A stretch of 64,000 nt of DNA, taken from positions 33,080,301 through 33,144,300 of the forward strand of contig JAULJL010000003.1 in the NCBI GenBank assembly GCA_030761205.1. The letters run 5' to 3'. A program made the position numbers and the translations under genes. Source of the DNA: Fremontodendron californicum. Taxonomy: Eukaryota; Streptophyta; Magnoliopsida; Malvales; Malvaceae. Of the stretch, positions 34,155 to 46,200 are shown piece by piece. The stretch's first letter is position 1. The number at the start of each line of letters is the position of its first letter. The notes beneath the pieces are model-generated. The model had not been told where the DNA came from, did no database searches, and worked only from the letters and a program-made list of their open reading frames with translations.

Positions 34155-37100
34155 TGTCGCAACCTAAAAAATAACAAGTCTCATCGCAAGACTTTATTTT
34201 TCATTAAGCGTGACATTAAAAAAACATAGGAAAAGTCGACTTAATTCCTCTTGAAAAATGAAGGTTTTGAAAATGACCTTGAAAAAGACATGGAGTCGCC
34301 ACCAATCTTTTTTAGCTAGGTGTGATCGGCCACCTATTAAAACTGGTTTTATAAAATATTTTAAAATTAATTAAAACATTTTAAAAACCAATTTCAAGTC
34401 TGCGTTTTAAATCAGAGATATCAAAGAAGCGGGTTCGGGACTCGGTTACGTGTGGGGAAGGATTAGCACCGCCACAACTCCCGTATAAAACGGTACCTTA
34501 TTAATCATGTGTTATCTCAAGTCTCGGTAAAAAGTCGATTTTAAATATAGTATTTCAAGTTAATTCCCAATTTAAAGAAAAATAATTTCATTTTTAATTG
34601 AAAATGATCCGGAATTTATAAATTCAAAATTTTCCTATATTCCCCAACAAACGTGGCAAAATATAGAAATTTTTATTAGTTTGAAAATTTTTCGAATCAT
34701 TCTCATTTTAAAGAAGATATTCCGTTATTAATGATAATTGATGATATCCTCCCTAGCAAACCTGGCAGAGAACTCATGAATTAGTTTAACTCGGGAATAT
34801 CTTTATTTTATTGAAAATCATTACCTTTTTCAAGGCATTTAAAAAATATATGAATATGAATATGTGTGACATAAATAAAATGACATAGCAAAGTCTAAAT
34901 AATATAATGCAACCTAAATGGTATGACATAATTTAAATGTCTTAGCATATTCTAAATGAAATGAAATATCCTAAGTTATATGTTATATTCTAAATGAAAT
35001 GAAATGACCTAGGAAACATGATATATTCTATATGAAATGTAATAACCTAGGTAACATAATATATTCTATATGAAATGAAATAATTTAAATGACATGGCAA
35101 ATATAAATGATATGGCCTATAATCTAAATGACATGAAACATAAAATAATGCTATCATATAATATGCATTGAAATAAAAATAAAAATAATAATGCATGAAC
35201 ATAGTATATGCTAAATAATATGACAAAAATAACTAAATAAAAAACATAGGATATCATGAAATACTCAAAATCATATAACAAATAATATAATATCAAAAAT
35301 TTAAATCTAGGATAATAACACCATCATGAAAATTAAAATAGCAAAAATTACATATTATATAATAAGCATGAATATGGAAAATGCAATGCATGAGAATGTA
35401 TTTTTTCCTTTAATTAAGAAAATCCGTATATCTAAAAAGATATCCGGCTACCTTAGGAAAATATATCAAATTAAATATTCTAAAACCAAAATACTTTGTG
35501 ATTGTTTGAAAACAATTTTGAAAAAGCTTAGATTAAAAATAAAAACTTAGCTAAACCCTCTTTTAAATGGCTCCAATTTCCTAAGTTTAAAATCCCGGAT
35601 TTGACCACTCTTAACCCAAGACTTCAAAATCATTTTTAGAGTTTAAAAAGGCTTAGAAACTACCCTAAGTCAGTAGCTAAACTTCCTAATCAGCCCTCTC
35701 TAAGTAACTTAACCAAAACAAAAAAATGATTTTCCTTCAAATTCAATTTTGACTCCACTGTCTAGTTTTAAAGCATGATTTTTTACCCTATCTTTAAAAA
35801 TTCAAAAAAATCTAAAAAAAGTACTGGAGACTCAGGACACGTAAAACTACCCGGGAAACAATCGACTTAATTTTCTGATTAAAGATGACTGCCCAAAAAA
35901 ATCGGGAAAGTAAAAGTACTGGATGAAAAAACTGTTTTGCCAAAACACATTCTTTTGCCTTTGATAAAATCATTTAAAAATCAAAGTAAAAATATTAAAG
36001 ACTCTTTAAAAGACTCACAAACAGTAGCTAACACTTTTGAAAAGTTAGGCAAAAATTGGCTAAGTAAAAAAAATCACAAAGGTAGAATAATCAACTTGAT
36101 AACACTTTAATTTTCCACAAGTATGCTCAAGTGAGCATGACTTTGAGCTATTGATTGGCCTAAGTCATAAATCAAGTGGCAAGGACATGAAATGCATGAA
36201 AAATACAGCAAATATGATGCATGAAATGCATGATTTAAAACCTAAATGACATGAAAAATGCATGGCATCAATAAAATGACCTAGACCTAAATGAACTTGC
36301 ATGGCATTTAATGCAACCTAGGTCTAAAATGCATGAATATACATGGCAAAGCAAACCAGTCCGAAACCTAAAAAATGCATGGCAATAACACAAACATATG
36401 GCATGCTTAAAAAAAAATACTCAACCAAATATCATGAAAATACAAACCTATCAACTAACATAACAAAAATGCACACACAAAGCATACATAATAGGGTGGC
36501 CGAATGGTCTCATGTTTAAAAATGAGCATGGCATTTTCACAGACACATGATATACTAACATGCCTAGCTAAAGAATAATGCTCAAATCATGCAAATATAA
36601 AGTAAAGGCATGAAAACCAATAGGCATTTTCACAAACATATAGATTACAAAATATAAAACATAAACAAACTTAAACATTTTGAAAACAAAAAATAAAAAA
36701 TGCAAGACAAGTAAAATAAACATGATAATAGACTCAAAAATGGAAATAAGCAAGCAACCAAATTAAAACAAGCTTCATGTTTATGTATTAGAAGAAGATT
36801 TAAAGCATCAAAACTTATTAAATATCAAGAATAAGATGAAATAACAAAGAAAAACAGCAACTCTCAAGAATGCTAGGCCATTCGACCAACCCAACAGTAA
36901 GAAGAAAAAAAATTTCAAAAAACTTTTTGCAAGAAAGAATCAAGAAAGAACTTAAAGAAGAATATTAAAAACACTTATTTAAAAAGGAAAATCAAAAGAA
37001 ACTCACCAAATATTAAATGAAAACAGCAAATCAAGAATGAAAAATCAAAGAAAGTACAAGAGTATGGTGCTTAAAGCAACCTCTAGAAACTATCTTTCAA

Positions 37101-37636
37101 GTTTTTTCTCTTCTAACTTTCTTTTCTTTTCTAAACTTTTCTTTTTGCCTTTCAACAATGGAGAGAAAAATCAGCAAAAACCAAAAGAGAATAGAGAGTG
37201 AATAGCTAAAAATGAAAGAGAGAGTAACCCCTCCTTGTAGTGGCCGAATGGCCCTTATCCCCTAGGATGTTGTTATCTTTTCTTCAACCAATTTTCATCC
37301 AAAGGCTATTGATCCAAGATATTTAAAAAATGAAATTATCACCCTTAGATTAGGCCATCAGCTATCCACAATTACAGCTGTTCAAGAATCTTAAGCCATT
37401 ATGTTGACACTCTCCCTTTTCATGCATTGGTCCATGTGACTTATTTGTAAAGGCTTGATAAAAAAATAACTAACTTACTCTTCATTGTTGGCCTTTTGAT
37501 TAAAAATAAGAAAATGTCTACCCATTCTTGGGCCTTGGCCAGCCAATCCTTTTTTTTTTCCAGCCCATGTTTCATTTTTTTAAAAGGCCAGAAAAGCCCT
37601 TTTCGATTTCTTGGGTAAAATGACCCTTTTTTTTTC
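34155..37636 (-). repeat. 5' LTR of element 2, truncated at its U3 end
   Basis: It starts TGTCGCAACC on the plus strand and parallels 16221-19677 of the 3' LTR. At 37617-37636 it breaks off in AAAATGACCC followed by a T run, where the other LTR continues with GCCCCCTGAACAT. About 1.1 kb of U3 is missing and replaced by family B leader sequence. It keeps the donor-like ACTCAC at 37011-37016. Confidence 0.9.
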
Positions 37637-37919
37637 AGCAGATTAATGCATGGATATATACAGAAAAATTATGATGACCATGTATGCTATGGATGCAATC
37701 TAATGCCAGGTATATTACCATCCATTTTTTGCAAAAAACGAGATCAATAATACAACCAAAATGTACATGCTCTATTCACACATGTATGAAATGTGCAACA
37801 TGCAAAATGCTTAAAAAAGATTTTTTTTTTTTAAAAAAACAGCTAATGAACATCTGCCCCAGCAATATCTGCTTATTTAGGCATCACGATGCCTTCGAGG
37901 CGGAGTATCACATTTATTA

Positions 37920-37946
37920 CGGGCGATGTACGTACATCGTTGCCCG
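37920..37946. other. Palindromic hairpin in family B leader
   Basis: CGGGC-GATGTACGTACATC-GTTGCCCG contains a 14-bp perfect palindrome flanked by complementary CGGGC/GCCCG arms with a three-base bulge. An identical copy is at 59203-59229, and a decayed version is at about 5-35 of element 1. A small AGGCATC/GATGCCT stem lies about 40 bp to the left. Confidence 0.6.
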
Positions 37947-38651
37947 ATCTACCACACTTATTCGGAGTGTAAAACAGGTAACAAAAAGTTTAGAAATGTC
38001 CTTCCCATGTGTTCCTATTTTCGGTATATCTAACGGAAATTCGGGATGGCTTCGCCTAGGTTCAATATATGAAGGTGAATCGGTTCTAAGGCCCCGAATT
38101 GTTCCTCACTGTCGCCGATGAAGGCTAGTAAGGTACCCCGATAAAAGCGGGTTCAATTCGTTAGAGTATATTTTCCTATGCCCGTACGGAGGATTATCAC
38201 GAAGGCATTAGGTACTTTATACTCCAAAAGTGTTTCACTAGCCCATACGGAGGATCAATCACGAAGGCTTAGTTACTTTACTTCCACTTAAAAGGACGGA
38301 ACCCGGGTAGAGGATTTATGTTATGCAAATGCACGTGTAGTGTGTGTGGAGAAACAAAACAAACCTCTCACCACCTATTCTACAAACCTTATTCTAAATG
38401 TCCTAACAATTAAAACATTCAAGAATAGTGTAACGCATTAACCGACAAGCAATTATAATATACAACCTAAATAACTAGAGAACAATAATAAAATGCATGC
38501 ACATGAGAATGAACATTTTTAAAAACATTTTATTATTTTCAAAATTCTCTTTATTAGAAAAATGTAGGAATTAAAATTAAATACCAATTAAACCAACCAA
38601 AACCGAGACTTTGATAACACACGACTATTTCTAGGCCTGACTCTATAATAT

Positions 38652-38669
38652 TCCCCAGCGAAGTCGCCA
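38652..38669 (-). promoter_or_regulatory. Primer-binding site (tRNA-Arg type) of the left family B unit
   Basis: TCCCCAGCGAAGTCGCCA on the plus strand is three bases from the LTR. It equals the 3' end of plant tRNA-Arg(ACG), including CCA, with one mismatch (A for G). The copy at 59935-59952 matches fully. Confidence 0.8.
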
Positions 38670-38672
38670 AGC

Positions 38673-41600
38673 TGTCGCAACCTAAAAAATAACGAGTCTC
38701 ATCGCAAGACTTTATTATTCGTTAGGCGTGACATTTAAAAAAAAATCGAGGAAAAGTCGACTTAATTCCTCTAGAAAAATTAAGGTTTTGAAAATGACCT
38801 TAAAAAAGACATGGAGTCGCCACCAATCTTTTTTAGCTAGGTGTGATCGGCCACCTATTAAAACCGGTTTTATAAATATTTTAAAAATTAATTAAAACAT
38901 TTTAAAAACCAATTTCAAGTCTGCGTTTTAAAACCAGAGAAATCAAAGAAGCGGGTTCGGGAGTCGGTTACGTGCGGGGAAGGATTAGCACCCCCACAAC
39001 GCCCGTATAAATCGGTACCTTATTAATCGTGTATTATCTCAAGTCTCGGTAAAGATTGGTTTTAAATTTAGTATTTCAAGTTAATCCCCAATTTAAAGAA
39101 AAATAATTCAATTTTTATTTGAAAATGATTCAGAATTTATAAATTCAAAATTTTCCTATATTCCCCAACAAACGTGGCAAAATATAGAAATTTTTATTAG
39201 TTTTGAAAAACTTTCCGAATCATTCTCTTTTTTTTTTGAAAGAAAGATATTCCTTTATTAATGATAATTGATGATATTCCCTCCAGCAAACCCGGTAGAG
39301 AACTCATGAATTATTTTAACTCGGGAATATCTTTATTTTTTATTGAAAAATCATTATCCTTTTGAAAACATTTTAAAAGATATGAATATGTATATGCATG
39401 ACATAAATAAAATGACATAGCAAAATCTAAATAATATAATGCAACCTAAATGACATGGCAAACATGAATGATATGGCATATAATTTAAATGACATGGAAT
39501 AAAATAATGCTATCATATAATATGCATGAAAATAAAAATGCAATGCATGAAATGTATTTTTTCCTTTAATTAAGGAAATCCGTATATCTAAAAAGATATC
39601 CGGCTACCTTAGGAAAATATGTCAAATTAAATATTCTAAAACCAAAATACTTTGTGATTGTTTGAAAACAATTTTGAAAAGCTTGAATTAACAATAAAAA
39701 CAGGGCTAAAATTTTTTAAATGGCTCTAATTTCCTAAGTTTAAAAAAATCCGGACTTGACTACCCTTAGCCCGGGACTTGAAAAACCATTTTTAGAGTTT
39801 AAAAGGCTTAGAAATCACCCTAAGTCAGTAGCTAACCCTCCTAATCAGCCCACTCTAAGTAGATTAACCAAAACAGAGAATTGGTTTTTCTTTAAATTCA
39901 ATTCTGACTCCACTGTCCAGTTTTAATCCACGATTTTTTACCCTATTTTTAAAAATTCCAAAAATTCTGAAAAACTTATTGGAGACTCAGGACATGTAAA
40001 AACACACGGAAAACAATTGACTTAATTTTCTGATCAAAGATGAATTCCCAGAAAAACCAGAGATGTACGAGTTTTTGGAGGAGAAAAAACTGCTTTGTTT
40101 TTCTTTAAAATCAATTCTGACTCCACTGTCCAGTTTTAATCCACGATTTTTTACCCTATTTTAAAAAATTCCAAAAATTCTGAAAAAATTATTGGAGACT
40201 CAAGACATGTAAAAATACACGGAAAAAAATCGACTTAATTTTTTGATCAAAGATGAATTCCCAGAAAAATCGGAGATGTACGAGTTTTGGGTGGAAAAAA
40301 AAAAACTGCTTTGCCAACACATTTTTTTTTGTCTTTGATAAAATCATTTAAAAATCAAAATAAAAATATTTGAAACTCATAGAATGACTTGAAAACAGTA
40401 GCTAGGACTTTTTGAAAGTTAGATAAAAATTGGCTAAGTAAAAAAATCACAAAGGTAGAATAATCAATTTGACAAACTTAATTTTCCACAAGTGTGCTCA
40501 AGAGAGCATGACTTTGAACCATTAATTGGCTCAAGTCATTATTCAAGTGGCATGAACATGAAATGCATGAAACAATGCAGCAAACATAATGCATGAAATG
40601 CATGGATCTAAACCTAAATGTAAGGAAAATGCATGACATAAATAATATGGCCTAGACCTAACATGAACTTGCATGGCATTTAATGTAACCTAGACCTAAG
40701 ACATGCATGGCATTTTCACAAACACAAGGCATGCTTAATTCAAAAATCCAACCAAATATCATGCAAATGCAAAAACCTAACAACTAGCATGACAAAAAAT
40801 ACAACACACAATGCAAAACACATGGAGTAGCCAAATGGCCCCAAGCTCCAACAAGCATGGCATTTTCACAAACACTTGGTATGCTAGCATGAAAAACTAA
40901 GTCATAACACAAAAATCACACAAGCATTTTCACAAACACCTAATATACCAAATCTAAAACATGCTCACTAAGATATAAAACAAGAATCATGCAAAGAATC
41001 ACACAAGCATTTTCACAAACACTTAATATGCTAACTCTAAAACATGCTCAAATTTAAACAACATGAAAACAGAAAATTAAAAATGCAAAAACATGATATC
41101 TAAGACATAAATGGCAACAAACAAAGCAACCAAATTAAATATAACTTAAGAACATGAAATAACATAACACTTAAAACATCAAAAACAAAGAAAATAGCAT
41201 AAACAATATGGTAAAATGAATTGAAACAACAACTTAAAATAAATAATGTAGGCCATTTGGCCATGGTGAGTTTATTGTAAAAACAAAATGTAAAAAAAAT
41301 ATACTTAAGAAAGGAAATGAAGGAAGAACAAGAAACATTATTTTAAAATGAAAACTCACCAAGTAGAGATTAAAATAGCAAAAAACAAGAATAGAAAATG
41401 AAAGTGCAAGAGTTGGTGCTCAAGAGCAACCTCAAGAAGCTAATATTTCAAGCTTTTCTCTTCAAACTTTCCTTTTTTTCTAAACTTTTCTTTTTTTGCT
41501 CTCAACCAAGAAGATAAAAACTAAGAAAAACTAAGAGAAATCAGCCAAAATGGAAAAGAAGAAACCAAAATCTGCCTCCCCCCCCTTAGGGCTAGCCTTA

Positions 41601-43242
41601 ATGCATGGTTATATAGCCTCCAAGATGTTGTCATTTTTGTGTAACCTAATTTCCATCAAATGGCCAATAATTCAAGATGAAAAGTCATGAAATTACCACC
41701 TTTAGATTAGCATCTCAGCCCTCTCAAATTACAGCTATGCAAAAATAATGTTGACATCTTTCTTAACCTATGTGGTTTAATCACCATGGCTTGATCAAAG
41801 AGAATGGTTAACTAACTCTTGATTTTTAACCACTTGATTAAAAAAAAAAATTAGAAGCTTCCTCCTTTCTTTGGGCTTGGGCATGCCAGCACTTCTCTTT
41901 TCCAGCCCAACTCTGATTTTTTTGAAGGGCCAAAAAAGCCCTTTTCGGTTGCTTGGGTGAAATGACCATTTTGCCCCCCGGATGCAAATAAATATCAAAC
42001 GGACTCCAAATTCAATTTTTCTTTTTTTAATACTTCCAAAATAATAAAAATATTGAGTTCTGGAAGTTTTCAAAATTATCCGAGTCCGTTTGCTATTTAT
42101 TTGGATTTTTTCTTCCCAAAAATGCCCTTTTATGCCCCTACATTTTACCATTTTTTAAACGAGCTCCAAATCAAGATTTTTCTTCACCAATCTCTTCAAA
42201 ATAATTAAAAAGTGTGATCTGGAAGTTTTCATAATTTTTGGAGCTCATTTGGTATTTTTTTGGGATTTATCGGCTTGAATTACTGCATAGGAGGCCCGGG
42301 ATTTGGCCATTTTGCAAACGAACTCGGAATCAAGATTTTCTTTCGCCAATCTCTTCCAAATAATTTAAAAATGAGATTTGCAAAATTTCAGAATTTTTGG
42401 AGTCCATTTGCTATTTTTCCGGGATTTATCTTTTTGAATTACTGCATAAGAAGCCCGGGATTTGGCCACTTTGCAAACGAACTCGGAATCAAGATTTTCT
42501 TTCTCCAATCTCTTTCAAATGATTTAAGAATGAGATTGACAAATTTTCCATAATTTTCGGAGTCCATTTGCTATTTTTCCCAATTTTTTCCAATTTTACC
42601 CTTTAACCTCCGAAACCCGGTTTTGCTCAAAACAAGTCCGATTTTCAGATTTTCTTCAATCTGAGCCTTGGTCCATCCTTTTTAATCATTCCTCATCCAT
42701 TGGGGGCTTTGGTCTTACCAAGTCGGGCCATTTCTGTGATTCTTCCCGATTTCACCGAAATCCACTAAAAACCCTAATTCTCGGTTTTCTCCCGGATTGA
42801 CTTTTTTTTCGGTTTTTCTTGCAAGTGACTTCTCCATTACCCGTAGTCAGTGCTTATCTTTCATTTGGAACCTTCAATTTCGACTAGTTTGATCGTTTAA
42901 GCACTTTTCCCCAAATTTCTCGGATTAGGGTTTCCTTTCTACTGAATCTCCAAATCCCAACTTCCGAACTCCATATCTTTCAATGTAGACCTCGGATTAT
43001 CAAAATTCTTTCGCCATTTTTCAATTGAACTTAAAATCTTGATTTTGAAAGTGGGTTGACTTTTTCAGTAGTTGACTTTTTCGGGGTTGACTTTTTTCAA
43101 GTTTGACTTTTTGTGCTCGCCCTCTTAAACTAAGTCTCGGAGTACCACCTGCAGGACGAAAACAGTCTTTTTACACTTGGGAACATCAATATGGGAAGAA
43201 AACATACCTGTTTAGTGGTCCGGACAAAATTAGGTGTCTACA
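38673..43242 (-). repeat. Family B LTR shared by two tandem units (4.57 kb)
   Basis: It runs from TGTCGCAACC to GGTGTCTACA on the plus strand. On the minus strand there is a clear TATATAA box (41609-41615), with a GTGAGT donor-like site about 250 bp downstream (41354-41359). It contains a near-duplicate block (ATTCTGACTCCACTGTCCAG at about 39900 and 40110). No gene is seen; the short open frames are duplicated with the LTR and have no domain. Confidence 0.92.
41609..41615 (-). promoter_or_regulatory. TATA box of family B LTR
   Basis: The minus strand reads GGCTATATAACCATGC. An identical copy is at 62895-62901 in the other LTR. The homologous position is degenerate in the LTRs of elements 1 and 2. 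The predicted transcription start is about 30 bp to the left. Confidence 0.65.
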
Positions 43243-43258
43243 GCTGCCCCTCTTTGGC
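43243..43258 (-). promoter_or_regulatory. Polypurine tract of family B
   Basis: On the minus strand GCCAAAGAGGGGCAGC abuts the LTR. It is identical to the tract of element 2. Confidence 0.85.
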
Positions 43259-46200
43259 TATTGCTGAGAATCAGGAATCAGGAAAGATAAACCGACACTA
43301 ATTTTGTACGGTCAATGACATCACATGTGAAGGAAAGGGAAATGGGTTTCTTTTTCATTTTCATTTTTTTCATTTTCTATTTTTCATTTTTTCATTTTTT
43401 TTCTTCTTTCTTCTTTTTTTCTTTTTTCTTTTTTCTTTTTTCTTTTTTCTTTTTTCCTTTTTTTTTCTTTATTTATTTATTTATTTATTTATTTATTTTC
43501 TATTTTCTCTTTTTTCATTTTTTTTAAAAACAATAAATTGAAGATTTTGTCCTTAAATTGAATTCCCTGCCTAAACAAGGCTCGATTCGTCTTAAGGGAA
43601 TGAATTCGATTTCAAAAGAAAAATTTATGCTCGAAGGGCTTTAAAATTGGTGCCCGAAGGTCTTAAAATGGTGCCCGGAGGTCTTAAAAATTGGTGCCTG
43701 GAGGTCTTACCCCTGAAAAAAGTTATGCCCGGAGGTCTTAAAGATGTTGCCCGGAGGTCTTACCTGTGATTTGAAAAATTATGCCCGGAGGTCTTAAAAA
43801 TTGGTGCCCGGAGGTCTTACCCCTGAAAAAGGTTATGCCCGGAGGTCTTAAAGATGTTGCCCAGAGGTCTTACCTGTGATTTGAAAAATTATGCCCGGAG
43901 GTCTTAAAAATGGTGCCCATAGGCCTTACCCCTGAAAAAAAGAGTTATGCCCGGAGGTCTTAAAGATGTTGCCCGGAGGTCTTACCTGTGATTTGAAAAA
44001 TTATGCCCGGAGGTCTTAAAATGGTGCTCGGAGGTCTTAAAAATTGGTGCCCGGAGGTCTTAAAATGGTGCCCGGAGGTCTTAAAAATTGGTGCCCGGAG
44101 GTTTTACCCCTGAAAAAAGTTATGCCCGGAGGTCTTAAAGATGTTGCCCGGAGGTCTTACCTGTGATTTGAAAAAAATGCGCTGTATGCGACTTTAAAAA
44201 TGATGCCCGGAGGTCTTAAGAATGGTGCCCGGAGGCCTTACCCTTGATTTGGAAAAAATGCGCTGTATGCGACTTTAAAAATGATGCCCGGGGGTCTTAA
44301 GAATGGTGCCCGGAGGCCTTACCCGTGATTTGGAAAAAATGCGCTGTATGCGACTTTAAAAATGATGCCCGGAGGTCTTAAGAATGGTGCCAGGAGGCCT
44401 TACCCGTGATTTGGAAAAAATGCGCTATATGCGACTTTAAAAATGATGCCCGGAGGTCTTAAGAATGGTGGTGAAGAATTGTTGAAAATTAACCTAAAGA
44501 TTTTGAGAAGATGCGAATGCTTTTTGATGCAAATGCATATGTTGAATAAGATACGAAATGACTTAAACTGGTGCAAATGTCTTTAATGCAAATGTAAATG
44601 ACTTGGATTGATGCCCATGTTTCATGATGCAGATGCCCCTACTAATTGTGTTCATGTAACTGGTTTATGAATGGTGTAACTACAATTACTACACATTAAT
44701 GAAAATGCAATGATTCTAGAAATGATGCAATTGTTTGAGATGACACAAATACGAATTCCATGAAGAATGTAAATGTAAAGGTAAAATGCAGATGCTTATG
44801 GAATAATGCCAATGCAAATACCCATGAATGATGCAAATGCTTGCCGACACTGTGCAGATGTAATAGCTTGATAGAGAGATGAGTGCTCATGAGTGATGCA
44901 AATGCCCCCGGTTGTTCCTCTAGACTTTGGCTTAGCCTTTCAAATTCATTTTTCCTCTTCAAATCAAAGTATATCTTCAATTCATTTTGGCTATTCTCTT
45001 TGCCCCAACAGTTTTTCAAACTTTCATCAACAGAGATCTGAACCGGGTTCTATTTCTTCTTCTCATATCTGGAAGTCAGGACCTATCCTGGCAGTTCTAT
45101 ACCTTTGGGTTAGAAAAACCCTTGTCTCATGTCAACATCAAAAATGGGTATTTCAAAAATATTTTTATTTGTTTTCGCATTTTAAAAACTTCTGAACAAA
45201 AAATATTAACCCCACAATGTGTGATGTACAAATCTTTTGAAGACTGATGATCGTTGTTAGAAATTTCTCTAAGTATCGATCTGGTTTTTTTCAACTGGGA
45301 TTGGCAAGGCTGTGTATAACAAGATTCTGGCTTTTCCAGGAAAACTTCATGACAAAAATGTATATCCCTTCTAGGCTCACAAATGGAACAGTTTTTATAA
45401 ATCATGAATTCATTGAGAACCAAACAAATTCAACATTCTTTTAGTTTCCATATCAAGGCATTTTGACAAGCGTCAAGATTGGCCGGGATGTTTAAACTGG
45501 AAAGTTGATTTTGGAGGAAAAAAGTTTCAGTTTTTGAAGACAATCCTCTGAATGAGAACTGACAATTTGGGGGGTTCAGGAATTCCTAGATGTTCCTCGA
45601 TGACCACTCCTTTAATAAGATCTTTTCTTTTGGGGTATCGGCACTATCATAGATGGCATCGAAAATTTCCAAATTTACTCTAGACCGCCCATTTTTGGGT
45701 TTTCGCCCTAGAGTCCCATTCTTTCCATTTTTTTGTTCATTGTTTTACCATGCATTTGAGAATTCTAAATTCTTTCTTAGTGAAATGAGAATTCGATGAA
45801 ATGGGATAAAATCTGAGGAAAAACCTTTCAAATTAAATATTCATGCTTGATCAAAATGGACTTTTAAAGCATATAATGTAGGCCATAGCTCAGGTTCAGA
45901 AAGAAAGGATAAATAGGCCCAAAATATGTGTTTGAGGGTAATCAGATCAAGGATCATTTCTTGAGGAGGATTCTCTTTGAAGCATTTGTCCCTTCTTGGA
46001 CATTTCTTTCCCTTTGACTTTGCTCTTTTTCTTCTTTGCTTTTGGCTTTCCATTTGCCATGTCTTTCACACATTTTGTTTTCTTTTTTTATTGTGTTTTT
46101 CTTTTGTTTTTCTTGGCTTTCATTTCACCATCTTTTTCTCTTCTTTTTCTTTGACAGAGTGAGCCCGTATTTATTCGGGGCTCCATTTGCTTTGTGTCTG

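Larger units (their letters stand above)
16221..37636 (-). mobile_element. Element 2: nearly full-length Tat/Ogre retrotransposon, 5' LTR truncated
   Basis: Read in reverse, the order is truncated 5' LTR (34155-37636), leader, ORF1 remnant, gag, protease, intron, RT, RNase H, aRH, integrase, repeat-rich 3' region, polypurine tract and 3' LTR (16221-20797). Its two LTRs differ by several percent by eye, so it is older than family B and the LOG element. Domains are longer and less broken than in element 1, but stops and frameshifts remain and the primer site is deleted. The left boundary is in a CACTA remnant (flank GACGAG). The right target duplication is lost with the truncated LTR. Confidence 0.92.
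37637..38672 (-). other. Family B leader fragment with primer site and uninterrupted insertion target
   Basis: It is nearly identical to 49336-49417 joined to 59001-59955, differing at about six positions plus a poly-T indel. It contains GGTATATTACCATCCA at about 37710-37725, the empty form of the site where the LOG element inserted in the neighbouring copy. It also holds a palindromic hairpin (37920-37946), two partial repeats (ACGGAGGAT..CACGAAGGC) and the primer site at the right end. No gene is supported. Confidence 0.85.

Noticed and set aside
37684..38121. A 145-codon frame in the family B leader
   Set aside because: In the second copy (58771-59404) the frame is broken and joined to LTR sequence of the LOG element. 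The stretch is leader with hairpin and primer site, not coding.
41795..42151. A 118-codon frame on the minus strand, repeated at 63081-63437
   Set aside because: It is within LTR U3, and the homologous stretch in element 2 is not open. There is no domain, so no gene is called.
42260..42553. A 97-codon open frame present twice (also 63546-63839), suggesting a conserved small gene
   Set aside because: It lies inside the family B LTR and is duplicated only because the LTR is. It contains an internal repeat and no known domain.
43630..44470. Possible CRISPR array or bacterial repeat
   Set aside because: The units are tandem with variable, non-unique spacers and lie in a plant retrotransposon 3' region.
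44893..45423. Overlapping 86-107-codon frames on both strands
   Set aside because: No recognisable domain, overlapping opposite-strand frames, and a position in the repeat-rich 3' region make chance open frames more likely.
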